A stretch of DNA of 64,000 nucleotides from Ornithodoros turicata (Eukaryota > Arthropoda > Arachnida > Ixodida > Argasidae). Numbering within the stretch: the first letter of the stretch is position 1; the number at the start of each line of letters is the position of its first letter. Below are positions 1 to 9,847 of the stretch, piece after piece. The DNA is taken from assembly GCF_037126465.1 (NCBI RefSeq), contig NC_088202.1:99231962-99295961 (forward strand), in the 5' to 3' direction. The position numbers and the translations under genes are program-made. The notes below the pieces were generated by a model that saw only the letters and a program-made list of their open reading frames with translations, was not told where the DNA came from and ran no database searches.

Positions 1-87
1 ATAGTGTACATATGTAAAAAAAAAAGGTGCGGGAGAAGCCGCGATGGCAACGATGCGCTGCGGGCGATGAGGCTTGCCGCCTGTGCT

Positions 88-219
88 TCAGAGGGTGGCC
101 ATCATTTCGGTGGTCTTGAGGTACTCGAAGAGTGCCTTGGTAACGTCCCGTTGCCGAGGGCGCGGGACAGGCCCGAGGAGTGTAGCGAGCGAGAGGGGGT
201 GTTGGTCCAAGGCTTGGAG
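88..219 (-). pseudogene. C-terminal end of an old LINE ORF2 (3' piece)
   Basis: The minus strand reads the end of a non-LTR retrotransposon protein. It contains the block PLSLATLLGPVPRPRQRDV, then about 18 residues to the stop at 88. The same layout (PxSLxxLLGPxPNPxQ, then a short helix ending in LL or TL) closes two other LINE fragments in this window, at about 1.25 kb and 4.6 kb, which is the basis for the call. The rest of this copy continues beyond a hAT insertion at 877-1123. Removing the insertion and one TSD copy joins ...ARRLQA to LDQHPLS.... It is a dead fragment. Confidence 0.7.
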
Positions 220-868
220 TAGAGCCCTGCGCGGATGAGGTTTTTGGCATCCGCATCCGACCCGCATCCGCGCACACGTTATCCGCATCCGATCCGCACC
301 ATACACAACAGTTTACATCCGCATCCGATCCGCTGAGCAAAACGCACCATCCGCATCCGATCCGCAAAAATCCGCACATTTCGAAAGACGCGTAAAGACC
401 GCCGGAAGCATGTTGGTATAATTTCGGATGCCTCCATGCTGTCACGGAAGGACTCAGTCATGACGACAAGCAAAGGTAAACCTTTCAACAAACGCGATAT
501 GGAGAGACTTCTGGAACGCGTGGAACGCTACCTCGTCGGCGCTCGCGCGGTTCGAGACGCCTGAATGCCTCCTCTCCCGTCTTGGCGCCGTGCATGGTCA
601 AAGGTGAACCAGCGCATGCGCTCGCTGTCGGCTGTCGGCGCGCAATACAAATAAATTGCGGGTGGAAAAATGACAGCACGCGGTATATCCGCATCCGGTC
701 CGCTACCGATCCGCTGCCTTCGTATCCGCATCCGATCCGCATCCGACCTCGAGCCAACCGCATCCGATCCGCACACCGCAGAAAGTGCTAAATTTTCATC
801 CGAATCCGCAAGTATATTGCGGATGTCCGCGGACATCCGCTTCCATCCGCGGATGGTGCAGGGCTCTA
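220..868. mobile_element. Non-autonomous hAT element inserted in LINE
   Basis: The ends are perfect 11-bp inverted repeats, TAGAGCCCTGC at 220-230 and GCAGGGCTCTA at 858-868. They are flanked by an identical 8-bp duplication GCTTGGAG at 212-219 and 869-876. An 8-bp TSD and a terminus of the form YARNG are hAT hallmarks. The 649-bp interior is crowded with variants of ATCCGCATCCGATCCGC in both directions, typical of subterminal transposase-binding repeats. No transposase is recognisable. The element lies inside the ORF of a minus-strand LINE, so it is younger than that LINE. Confidence 0.88.
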
Positions 869-876
869 GCTTGGAG

Positions 877-1123
877 GCGTCGGGCGAGGGCGGCACGAGG
901 CGCCGAGAACGTCGGGCACGTTAGCAGGAGGTGGGCTACGTCAGTGATGGCGTCCAGGCATCGCAGTTTGCGTTGCCGCGTCTGCCCATCTTGTGCAGGA
1001 GTGACGGAGTGTAGGCGACGTTAAGGCGGAGGCGATGAAGGAGGGTTTCCTCGGCCCTGGTAAGGTGTTGGGTGGGGTAAAGTTGCATCGCGGTGTCGAT
1101 GGCTCGAAGAAAGGTGTTGCATC
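877..1123 (-). pseudogene. Old LINE ORF2 fragment (5' piece of the split copy)
   Basis: Minus-strand translation gives TRAEETLLHRLRLNVAYTP followed, after one frameshift, by a CPTFSAPRAAL-like zinc-knuckle tail. This matches the C-terminal region (RLRLNVAxTP...C..C....H.L..CP) of the LINE at 4.6-5.4 kb and the one at 44.3 kb. It is cut from its C terminus by the hAT at 220-868. On the other side it is cut at the TSD 1124-1136 by a younger LINE. At least one frameshift is visible, so it is not functional. Confidence 0.68.
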
Positions 1124-1136
1124 GAATAGCGAATTA

Positions 1137-1591
1137 AACAACAACAACTTTATTTTTGGCCTTGGAGAGTGGGGAGTTTCATCGCCACAGGCGATACTCT
1201 ACCCCATTGCTGGTGGGAATGGGGGGAATAAAATAACGAACCCCTTCACAATAACGATCGAAGTCCGATGGTGTCCAGAAATGTCAGAAGAGCTTTGAGC
1301 GCAGAGCGTTGCTGGGCTGGATTGGGCCAGGGACCAAGCAATTTCGATAGGGAGAAAGGGCGAGAGTCCAGCTGACGAAGAGACTTGGAGAGTGTGGTTC
1401 GGGAAGGTTGGTAGTGAGGGCAATGAAGAAGAATATGGTCCAGATCCTCAAGAGCACCACAGTGGCAGCAGGTGGGAGAGTCAACTTCTCTCACGCGGTA
1501 ACGCCACTGAGCTGTAAAGGCCGCATCGAGGCGCATTCGGTGAATTAATGCAGCATCTTGACGAGAGGTGTTTTGTGGCATGCGGAATGTG
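1137..1591 (-). mobile_element. 5'-truncated younger LINE copy with 13-bp TSD
   Basis: The insert encodes, from 1581 down to 1246, an uninterrupted LINE C terminus. It shows RMRLDAAFTAQWRYRV, a CxxC...H....C knuckle (CCHCGALEDLDHILLHC) and the LLGPWPNPAQQ block, then a stop and about 100 bp of 3' UTR. The UTR has AATAAA-like sequence and a short (GTT)n tail. An identical 13-bp duplication GAATAGCGAATTA flanks it at 1124-1136 and 1592-1604. The TSD, the 5' truncation and the simple-repeat tail together indicate target-primed reverse transcription. The reading frame is clean, so this insertion is relatively recent. Confidence 0.85.
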
Positions 1592-1604
1592 GAATAGCGA
1601 ATTA

Positions 1605-2069
1605 GACTCGTTAGGCCCTAAGGAATTTAAAAGAAAATGGAAAGCCCACTGGCAGTTATTTCTAAGAGTTAATGGGAGAATGTAATGAAAATGTAACAAC
1701 TGTGTCTTGACATGTGGGTCATGCAAGCCTAGATTGTATGTCTTCGTGCAAGTGTAAGGATGTAACGGGTAAATGCAAGCGTACAGATTACCACACCCCA
1801 CAATGGTGGCACAGATGTAAAGTGTAATATGATTGTATGAGTATAGGTGTAAAGTGTACATATGTTGGAATGTATATATGTTCGATTATGTAACTTATTT
1901 GTAATGTAGTGTTAACAGGTAGGAACGTAGGTGTAAATGATGTACGCGTACGTATAATTATGTTGAATACTTGAATGACGTACTGTGAACATAAGTATGC
2001 AATTTTAAGGCTGAACTGTGTGATAATATAATGTAAGGGAAGTTTAGACGACGTATTGGCGCATTTGGA
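1605..2069. other. AT-rich stretch, no gene seen
   Basis: I see no conserved protein or RNA signal. The first tens of bases may be the upstream continuation of the old LINE, because the TSD target was inside it. The rest is rich in TGTA/TATG steps and has no open frame I recognise. Confidence 0.4.
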
Positions 2070-2345
2070 TTAGACATAGGGTGGATTAGGGCCTGGGGAG
2101 GATCGAACACGTGTCAGGAGGAGTGCGTTCTTTAACTCGGAGAGCGAAAAGTCACTATCCATGACCCGATCAGTGATGGCTGGACTAGCTTCAATATCTT
2201 CCGCCAAATAGGTCATATGGCACATGAAAGCCGGTGAACACGCTGCTACGGAATGTGTGCCAATGGTCTGACAGAAAGTCAGAGCCAGTTCACCCTCTGG
2301 CTTAGAGCAGAACAACGCTAGAGCACCTAGCGGGTTGCGGTCTGG
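2070..2345 (-). pseudogene. LINE ORF2 fragment, linker and start of reverse transcriptase
   Basis: Minus-strand frame: an acidic linker, then FSLSELKNALLLTRVRSSPG, the usual entry into a LINE reverse transcriptase (…LxxALxxxxxxSAPGPDGI). After SSPGPN the frame stops at 2070 and no palm domain follows. The fragment is therefore truncated at both ends. It may belong to the same LINE family as the tails at 1.2 and 4.6 kb, but the overlap needed to show this is missing. Confidence 0.6.
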
Positions 2346-2359
2346 TGTTGGCTCTCTCA

Positions 2360-2416
2360 ACATACAAGGCCTCAAGTTCATCGTTAATTTCTTAGGCAAC
2401 TTGAGGCCTTGTATGT
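2360..2416. repeat. Perfect 19-bp hairpin with 19-nt loop
   Basis: ACATACAAGGCCTCAAGTT at 2360-2378 is exactly the reverse complement of 2398-2416, with a 19-nt A/T-rich loop between. It lies next to the LINE fragment. Possible readings are a tiny foldback element, a replication template-switch scar or a small-RNA precursor, and sequence alone does not choose among them. Confidence 0.85.
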
Positions 2417-2587
2417 GATTGTCCCTTCTATGTTGTTCCAGCCTCAGAACATCAGTTCTCTCTTGTTCAACAATTGCCGCTTGCGTCGATCCCTGTCGTA
2501 TGAATGTGTGTATGAGTGTGCAAAAATGTAAGAGTGAAAGGAGGATGTGTGAGAGAGAGTGACTGGTTTGTCCCTTCAGATGACGCA

Positions 2588-2706
2588 CCCTGGAAGTCAC
2601 TGAGAAGGCGTGTTAGCTTAGCTCAATTGGTAGATCCTTGGACCGATATCCAGAAGATGTGGGTTCGAGTCCTACAGCTGGCTAAACTTTTCAGTGACTT
2701 CCATCT
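2588..2706 (+). repeat. tRNA-derived SINE-like unit framed by inverted repeats
   Basis: Bases 2612-2685 fold like a degraded tRNA: GTTAGCT at the start, GGCTAA at the end, a D-arm-like GCTCAATTGGTA and a T arm around GTGGGTTCGAGTCCTAC. The module is framed by an inverted repeat, CTGGAAGTCACTGAGAAG at about 2590 against CTTTTCAGTGACTTCCA at about 2688. The D stem and anticodon stem carry mismatches, so a working tRNA is unlikely. A Pol III-derived short element is the better reading. Confidence 0.65.
2619..2672 (+). promoter_or_regulatory. Pol III internal promoter: A box and B box
   Basis: The A box TAGCTCAATTGG (2619-2630) fits the tRNA consensus TRGYNNARNNGG at every position. The B box GGTTCGAGTCC (2662-2672) fits GGTTCGANTCC exactly. 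Spacing is normal for a tRNA gene without an intron. A TTTT run lies about 15 bp past the tRNA-like end and could serve as a terminator. Confidence 0.75.
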
Positions 2707-3660
2707 TTCATCGTTCATCAAATGCATTGCGAATTTAATTTGTATCACTTTGCATTTCACTGTTCAGAACCTGTGTCTCAATTGCTTTTTTGGCAAAACT
2801 TTAGCGAGCATTCTTGACAAAGGCTCTAAAGGCATAAAGTTCTAGGTTAAGTGCCTTTAAGTGATATGAATATTAAGTGATATAAGTGAAGTTAAGTGAA
2901 TATGAACTTAATCAGATCATTTTATTTGCAGTTACATGCAGAGAGGTACTCAGTCAACTGTGCTGTGATTACGTATTATACCCTGACTGATCCAAGATCA
3001 CCCGTCTAGTGTGGTGTTCCGGTACTAATCTTCTGCTATAACAGGCTAGAAAATTTCAAGGGAAAAGAGTACAAGCAATTAAGGGAGCAGAGGGAGCAGA
3101 GTACAAGGGAGCAGAGTACAGCAAGCATTATATATTTCTGGACGTTTCCATTTTTTCCTTTCTATTTTTATTCTGTTTCTTGGCATTCCATGCTGCTATT
3201 TGAAATACAATATACTAAAAAAAAGAATATGAAGAAAGTAAAAAATGATGAAGCACAATGTAACCCATCAATTTTATACGACTGCTATCTGGAGCAATGT
3301 AATCCATGTGACCAATTAAAAAAACGTAAAATGTAAAAATGAAAGCATGTGTGTCTTTCAGAGTGTTCATCATGTAATGCAATCACACATTGTGATATAA
3401 AATGATTGTTAATTTCCAATGAAGGAAACAATATAAAAAAAGCATAGAACCCTGCATTGGAAGAACTGAAATGACAACTGACTAAGTCATTGTGCTGCCG
3501 GTTGCAGTGTCATAATGTGCGCGTGTCTTTGCGTTCCATTCGTTTTACATAGTCATCGAAGCGTTGATACTATTTCAACATTTCAAGCCTCTCAACAATA
3601 AATTTGCTGCAACAAATATGCTCTTTAGCAGCACAGAAATCCTTTTTGGTAAAATGTCAG
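2707..3660. other. No gene recognised
   Basis: AT-rich sequence with short local repeats, such as AGGGAGCAGAGTACA repeated around 3080-3120 and TAAGTGATAT repeats around 2860-2890. I found no coding or RNA signal. Confidence 0.4.
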
Positions 3661-3829
3661 ACTGGGACTCTTGGTACTGCATCCCACTAAAAGCGCTAAA
3701 ATGACGGTAAGAAGACGAAAACACATCCGTGTGCAACAGCAACAACTTTTTTGCGAGATGATGAATGGGATGCTATATGTGTGTTTTCATTTTCCTGTTG
3801 TCATTTTAGCGCTGTTAGTAGGGTGCATT
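3661..3829. repeat. Foldback MITE
   Basis: The left arm at about 3680-3725 contains AGCGCTAAAATGAC. The right arm at about 3780-3829 contains its complement GTCATTTTAGCGCT with matching flanks, including CACTAA/TTAGTAG and AAAACACA/TGTGTTTT. The arms are near 80-85% alike over about 45 bp around a short centre. No coding capacity. Confidence 0.6.
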
Positions 3830-3839
3830 TTTGATACTC

Positions 3840-4036
3840 TTTTGTGATTTTTTTCTTGTCTGGAGTCCAAGTTTGGGTTCTTGAATACTTGATGGGAAAA
3901 TACTCGGACAAAAATACTTTAAATACGGTACAAAGTACACGATTCAAAATGTACTTAAAGTAAAGTACAAGTACACAGAAATGTACTTAAAGTACTCCTT
4001 GAGTACTTGGTACTTCAAGTACTGCCCATCACTGAT
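3840..4036 (-). mobile_element. One end of a hAT-type element (CAGTGATGGGC terminus)
   Basis: Read on the minus strand from 4036, the sequence begins CAGTGATGGGCAGTACTTG and continues with many AGTACTT/AAGTACA repeats. This end type (CAGTGATGGGCAGT followed by short alternating repeats) is widely seen on hAT elements. The opposite end was not found, so this is a fragment. Confidence 0.55.
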
Positions 4037-4089
4037 GACCAGGGACCACCTTCACAAGCTTGCTAGACGAACGAAGCGCTTCCTCAATG

Positions 4090-4378
4090 CCAACACACAA
4101 TAGACAGTAGATAAATAACAAAAAAATCGGTAGCCTATAGGGTGCCTATACACAACATACAATAGAAATAACATAGATACGAAACCAATATGTAGCCTAT
4201 AGGGAACGTATGCACCACACACAATAGACAGACAGAACATAAATAAGAAACCAATATGTAGCTTGTAGGTAGCCGAAGCACAACACATAATAGTCAGAAC
4301 ATAAATAACACACGAATGTGTAGCATATAGCAGGCTATACACGTCACACAATAGACAGAACATAAATAAGAAACCATG
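4090..4378. repeat. Minisatellite, about 60-66-bp unit, five units
   Basis: Units share the core ACATAAATAAGAAACCAATA, then TGTAGCCTATAG, then CACACAATAGACAGA. The core recurs at about 4111, 4171, 4237, 4299 and 4360, giving steps of 60-66 bp. A further unit lies at 5411-5475, beyond a LINE fragment. The LINE may therefore have inserted into the array, or the units may belong to flanking copies of a LINE tail. Confidence 0.75.
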
Positions 4379-4469
4379 TGGGTTAACATATGAGTGGGAT
4401 GACGATGAAAAAGTTGAGGTGTACACACTCGCACACACACATGACACACGCAAATGAGATATCACACAC

Positions 4470-5410
4470 GCAGGTGCGTCGTAACTGATGGGGATAGGAG
4501 TTCATCCGGACGGCCACCGGAGATGGTGCTGTGAAGATCACATCTCTGCATTCATAGCAAAAGCTCTGAGGTCAGAGAAGTTCAAGCAGGCTAGTAGACG
4601 TCAACATCAGATAGAATGAGTGCAGGCATTGACGGTGCTGCACAGGGTTAGAACAAGGACCCAAGATTGCTGCAAGGCTGAGCGGCTTATTGTTTATACG
4701 GGTCAGTTGGGACTGGAGCATTGCTCTCTCGGAACTGTATAGAGGGCAGTCGATGAGGACATGTTGAATACTTGCCACCATGCCGCAGTTGGAACACGAG
4801 CTGGTTGAAGCATACACTAGTCTGTGTCTGAACTGCGGGGTGAAGGCCACGTTGAGGCGAAGTCGATGCAGAAGGGAGAAGAGGCAGCGGGGCAAAAGGT
4901 CTGGGAGGGAAAACGACAAAGTTGGATCTACGGCGTACAACAAAGACCTGTCTGTAATGTCCCGGCGACATTGTTGCGCTGCCATTGGTTGTATCATGGC
5001 CGACAAGAATGCCCTCCTGTCACCACGGGTCAACATATTCGGTATCACCGCCTGGCATTGTCTGGCAGCAGCAGCCACTCTGTCAGCCTCTACATTTCCG
5101 CTTAGTCCACAGTGACCTGGGGTTCACTGAAAAGTGATGGAGTGACCTACGTCGCACAGACGCTGAACGTCGCTGAGGATGTCCGTGACAATTGGAGCTA
5201 ATGTACCTCGTGTACCCATGCTCTCTATGCACCGCAGGGCTGCCCTGGAGTCCGTGTACAAGACCCACATTCACGGAGCCTCACGCAGAGCATACTGCAG
5301 GAACGACAAGATGCCGTAAAGCTCTGCGGACGTAGAGGAAGTGCAGTGTGCCAGGCGATACTCGTGAGACACCTGGACCGATGAAATAACGAAGGCGGGC
5401 GATGAACTTA
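4470..5410 (-). pseudogene. LINE fragment: RNase H domain plus C-terminal tail
   Basis: Read from 5410 downward on the minus strand. The RNase H part shows STSAELYGILSFLQYAL (active-site Glu), LYTDSRAALRCI (Asp) and TPGHCGLSGNVEADRVAAAA (final His/Asp region). The tail follows, with LLHRLRLNVAFTP, a CSNCG...H....C knuckle and LGPCSNPVQH, ending at 4572. Two in-frame TGA stops break it: one after LREAP near 5281, and one where the usual Trp of QWxPGH should be, near 5130. The 3' UTR extends to about 4470. The 5' side is cut where the minisatellite unit begins. The order RNase H then zinc-knuckle tail suits I/R1-group LINEs. Confidence 0.78.
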
Positions 5411-5475
5411 CAGGAATAAGAGACCAATGTGTAGCCTATACGCAGTTTATGCACAACACACAACAGACAGAACAT
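5411..5475. repeat. Detached minisatellite unit
   Basis: One unit (AATAAGAGACCAATGTGTAG, then a CACAACACACAACAGACAGA end) matches the array at 4090-4378. It sits directly upstream of the minus-strand LINE fragment. Confidence 0.65.
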
Positions 5476-5479
5476 TAAT

Positions 5480-7680
5480 AAAAAGTCGATGCATAGTGTT
5501 CAAAGTTTGTATTGACAGTTGGCAGTAAAAGGTAAATATCAATAAGGAGGCGGTACAGTCAATAGAAAATACATACGATGCTAAAAGAAAAACAACATCC
5601 ATTTTTAAAGCCTATCTCGACATTACCCCCCCCCCCCCCTTGTATTTGTCTGTTTTAAGAGTGTGAATGAAGGAAGGCAGATGAACGTCGCATTCATGCA
5701 CCTGCATCATGCTCATGGTTACAACGACATGTGCAAAGAGGCAGATTTAGGAGCGCAGAATTGACCCTCCAAGGCAGTGTAGGCAGCCTTCCACGAAGCT
5801 CCGACGTCTAGCGTGCGCATAAAGAAGACGACAGTTTTGCACACTTTTTATGTGCTGCACACAGTGACAGGCAAACTTGTAACAGTAACGAAGGCAGGCG
5901 TCCATTAATATTAATTAGCTAGTTAACATGAAAGCCGTTGGAAGATTTCCATTGTTGCCACAGGCCCAATTATCCAGAGATACATCGGCATAAGTTACGT
6001 AAACAGGCGTTTCTAGAAGTTGTAAAAGTCTGCGGTTCGAGCAGGTCTCAGATTTTCTGAACTGAATTGAAGCAACAGTATTTGAAGAACGATTTTGTTT
6101 TCTGTCCTGGGGGTTATTGTGGCCTTTCACTTTAAGATATTCGGAAGGCACACACACTTGTAACCAAGTTTGAAACACCTGGAGGAAAAATCGGGCGCAA
6201 AAATGAATGTGTGATGCGTTTCAACTAACGGGAAAAAAATGTACTCACGGTACGCTGATTTCATGCATTTTTTGTTAATTATCATTATTTGTGCGCGGGA
6301 TAATGAAGACGCTTTTCGTTTTCGAAGTAGTGAATCCGATACAGAGTCCACAAGATACTAACAGCCTTCAACGTGCTGTACATATTTGGTACGATATGTT
6401 TGTGTTTGTGAACTTTGAACATTTCCTTAATATTATGGTAGCCGATCGATGACTGTCAGGCAGCGGCAACCAATAGTTGATGCAGGAGTGAGTTGTGAAG
6501 ACTCCACCCAGGCCCTTCCTTGTCGCTGATTCGGTCGTGGTGCCTCCAACAGAACCCCACAGAGCTGAAATGCAAATCAAGCATGCATACTCGATGACGA
6601 TGATCATGGTGATAAGGAGGAGGAGTTGTAAGCGCCACTTTGCATGGCATGACTTCTTGAGGACCGCAAACAAAATGTTTTCAATATAGTGCTCACAAGA
6701 TAATATTTATAGTGCAAGGTGTCTTGCTCGCTCAGTAGCATGCCAGGCAATACCTGTACGTCTGCACAACGTCTACCAACACTGATATAGTGCCAAGTGA
6801 CCCCATACATCCGCATGACGGCAAAACCTTTCGACGCCTCAACGACCACTGCGAACGCGTCATTGTGTAGCGTGTTAGCAAAGGCACTATAGTGACCCTC
6901 TCCCGTCTACAGACATAGAGAGAGGAGGAACGACGCCAAACCACAGGAGTCCCATTAACAGGAACCACCGCCATAACTCTCGGAGCTGCAGAGTTGTTAG
7001 CGCTGTGGATATTGCGGAAAACAGCGTTACCCCAGTTTGCGTAAGAGTATTATCGTTGCATTCGGAGTCTCAGAATGAGTTGCATTTCCTTCTTTTTTTT
7101 TTCTTTTTTCGTTATGTTCAGTGAGTTTCCATGAACCACTTACGGTGTCTAGGCTGCCCTGTAAGAAAGCTTCTGTGTTATCATGCGAAGTGCTTCTGCA
7201 CCATGGAATGGTATGGCTGCAGCTGGAAGCCATGCCTTTACAACTGCAAGAGATTAGTTTGGTCGCATCAAGAGGATCTCACTAAGGTGTGGATCATTGT
7301 GCTCCGAGCTCCGAAAATGCATGCAACTATGAACTAAAATCTCTAGATATATTGCGCATCTTTACTTGTACCTGCTATGAAAGCACGGCACGGAATACAG
7401 GCACCGAATGAAGGCATCTTTGCACCAAGAGAAAGTGAATGTCTCCTCCAGCATTTTTCTCTTTATCGCTTCGTATATGAACGTTTCTGCATTGCTATTC
7501 CTACCCAAGCACTCTCGGAGGCGCTCTAGAACCCGATCCCCAAAACGAGGGCGGTCATGATGACGATGACAAGGCAGGCGCCACGTAGGCCTATGAACCG
7601 AACAAATGAAACTTGACAGCTTTGAACAACAATATGGAAAACCAACTCTCATATGCAAAGAAATTTGTATTAGAAATGCT
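5480..7680. other. No gene recognised; short C tract at about 5628
   Basis: Mixed sequence with a 12-13 base C run at about 5628-5639 and a T/C-rich run at 7090-7110. The open frames here are short, overlap on both strands, and show no domain I know. Confidence 0.35.
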
Positions 7681-7682
7681 AA

Positions 7683-8020
7683 CAAAGATGGGCAGTAACT
7701 ATCTGGTATTATGATGATGGAGAAATACCCTGAGACACGGAACGAAGAAGTAGACTTCTTCCTTCCGTGTCCCAGGGTATTCCTCCATCATCATGCTTCA
7801 CTACACTTGCGCCTTGTCACTTCTCCATGTATCTTTTAGTAGTTTAAGGATAACAACCAACTCTTGTAGTGAAATGAAATCATGTAAAGTCTTGTAAATT
7901 GTAGTTATGCTACTACTTGCTCACTACTAGATACTAGCTCAACTACACCATAGCGGCAACATACTTCCAACTCCTTTTCGACTACTACAATGTAATTCGA
8001 CTACATTTTAAACTACTCTT
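7683..8020. mobile_element. Possible hAT-type terminal fragment
   Basis: CAAAGATGGGCAGTAACTAT near 7683 resembles the TGGGCAGTAACT ends of hAT elements. The sequence at 7830-8010 is full of TAGTTNAACTAC-like repeats, as such ends often are. A perfect hairpin (7711-7794) interrupts the terminus. No TSD or second end was seen. Confidence 0.38.
7711..7794. repeat. Long hairpin, about 41-bp arms, 2-nt loop
   Basis: The arms 7711-7751 and 7754-7794 pair with only a few mismatches. The centre GAAGAAGT-AG-ACTTCTTC has a 2-nt loop. Such a short loop is typical of template-switch inversions or a very small foldback insertion. Confidence 0.85.
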
Positions 8021-9840
8021 ATCTTTCGTTGTTTTTGTTTTTAGTCATTTCTAAGCCTTACATAGGAGTATAGAAACATTGTCAAGGAGACTCAGGAAAG
8101 ACAAAATGGCAGCTTTCGCAATAATGACTCAGTCCTTGGAATGTTGTCTCCGACATTAGCCACGTTTACTCACAACGGCCTCCGCAGCTCTCGCGTCCAC
8201 TGACCTTGCTTTATTAGGTCATACCAAAAGTTAGCTACACACGATACTGGTACAGGGCCGGTTAGAAAAAAGTGTGCAACATGTGAAGTGAATGGAGGGA
8301 GTATTGGGAGATTCACATTTCAACTGCAAAAACAAATAATTCCGCAATTTTTTTATTTTCACACATTTTAAATCGTGTCCAGACGTATAATAATGATTTT
8401 AAAACTCATTCAAGCCAATTAGCTAATAATACACATCATTAGAACTCACTAAGCTTCGTATATTACACACTACTTTCTAACCAGCCGTAACGAGGAGTCA
8501 AATATCGGTATATCTACACTTCAAATTAAACGCACGTACACATTAATGCACTTTGCACAATAATTTAATTGTAAAATGACGCATAAAATAATTAAGGAAA
8601 CATCATCACCGCTCCGTCGTCATTGCTATGACAGCGCTACTCTCGTTCCCAGGTGGCCACCGTCATCAGGACGCACTCTCATCATGATGGCGGTAGCAGG
8701 TCCTGGCATGCCGGGAAAAGAAATGGCACTGCTAAGACAAGGAACACCGAAACTTTGGCGTGAGGGAAAAAACAGAGATCATCTATGAGCACAAGGCTCA
8801 ACACTCCTTGTTGCTAGGCACAACAACAAAGGAAAACATGCACAGAGAAACCACTTGTGATTCCACTCAACGAATCGCTAAAACATAACTGGGCATCAAG
8901 GAAATGTCTAAATGTTTACAGTACAAGACAAAGCAGGAAAGCCATGAGCAAAGCAGTGCACTCGGCTATACACAGGAATGCACATTGCAAACTAGTTTAA
9001 TTGCAAGATAAGTTAATGACTCATCAGTATTAGGAAAGCAACATCACCACTCCATCGCCGGCGCTACACCAGCGCTACACTGTAAATCTCACGCCGCTTG
9101 TCTACCGCTTATTCAGGAGTGACAAAATTGCAAAAATGTCGCCGCTGAATTAGAGGGTTTCTACGCGGCTTTGAACCGCGTCTTTGGTGCTCGCCTTCAT
9201 GCGGTTCTCAGGGGTTTGTATTTTCCCTCGCGTTCTTTCACACCCTCTCTCGTGCTATGTACTACCTTTCCCTCACTTCCCCAATCTACCAACGGAAAGT
9301 TGCCCCGAACGGTTGATAAAAATGTGCACAATATACAAACCAAATCCACTTTATTTTTCAGTGTCACGATATCTGTGCATGGAATTCCAACAAATACAGC
9401 CACATACAAAACGTATTTTTAACATACTTTACCGCGGTTATCCAACTCTCCTGCGTTGGAACGGCTGGAGCGGATGAGCAGGAAAAAGAAAGACATGCGC
9501 GCACGACAAACACTTTTCCTCTTGAGTTGTCGATATCACAGCGTGATGTTCGGTGTCGATAGAGTCTTGCACGAAACGCAAACTGCGTTGACACATAAGA
9601 GTTCGGCAGAGTGCGGTGCACTTTGACTCACTGTGGATTAGTAGCTGCTTCATCCCCACGAAGGTCCAAGCAGATACACGGACTGCAGGGAACACCTGCT
9701 GACGAAATATTCAGATCAGAGCTCGAGCCAAGGAGTTCAGATTTCAAACCTACATACTGTGATTCACTGGTGCTCCAAAGTTGCACAGTCGCGCGATGTA
9801 AGGGACCTGCAAAGTTTAATGAAAGCATGGCAAACATTTA
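8021..9840. other. No gene recognised
   Basis: No domain, RNA or repeat signature found beyond short low-complexity runs. Overlapping short open frames around 9170-9480 show no recognisable protein. Confidence 0.35.
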
Positions 9841-9847
9841 GTTATAG

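Noticed and set aside
2612..2685. A functional tRNA gene
   Set aside because: Promoter boxes are good, but the D stem and anticodon stem have mismatches and the flanking inverted repeat suggests a repeated element.
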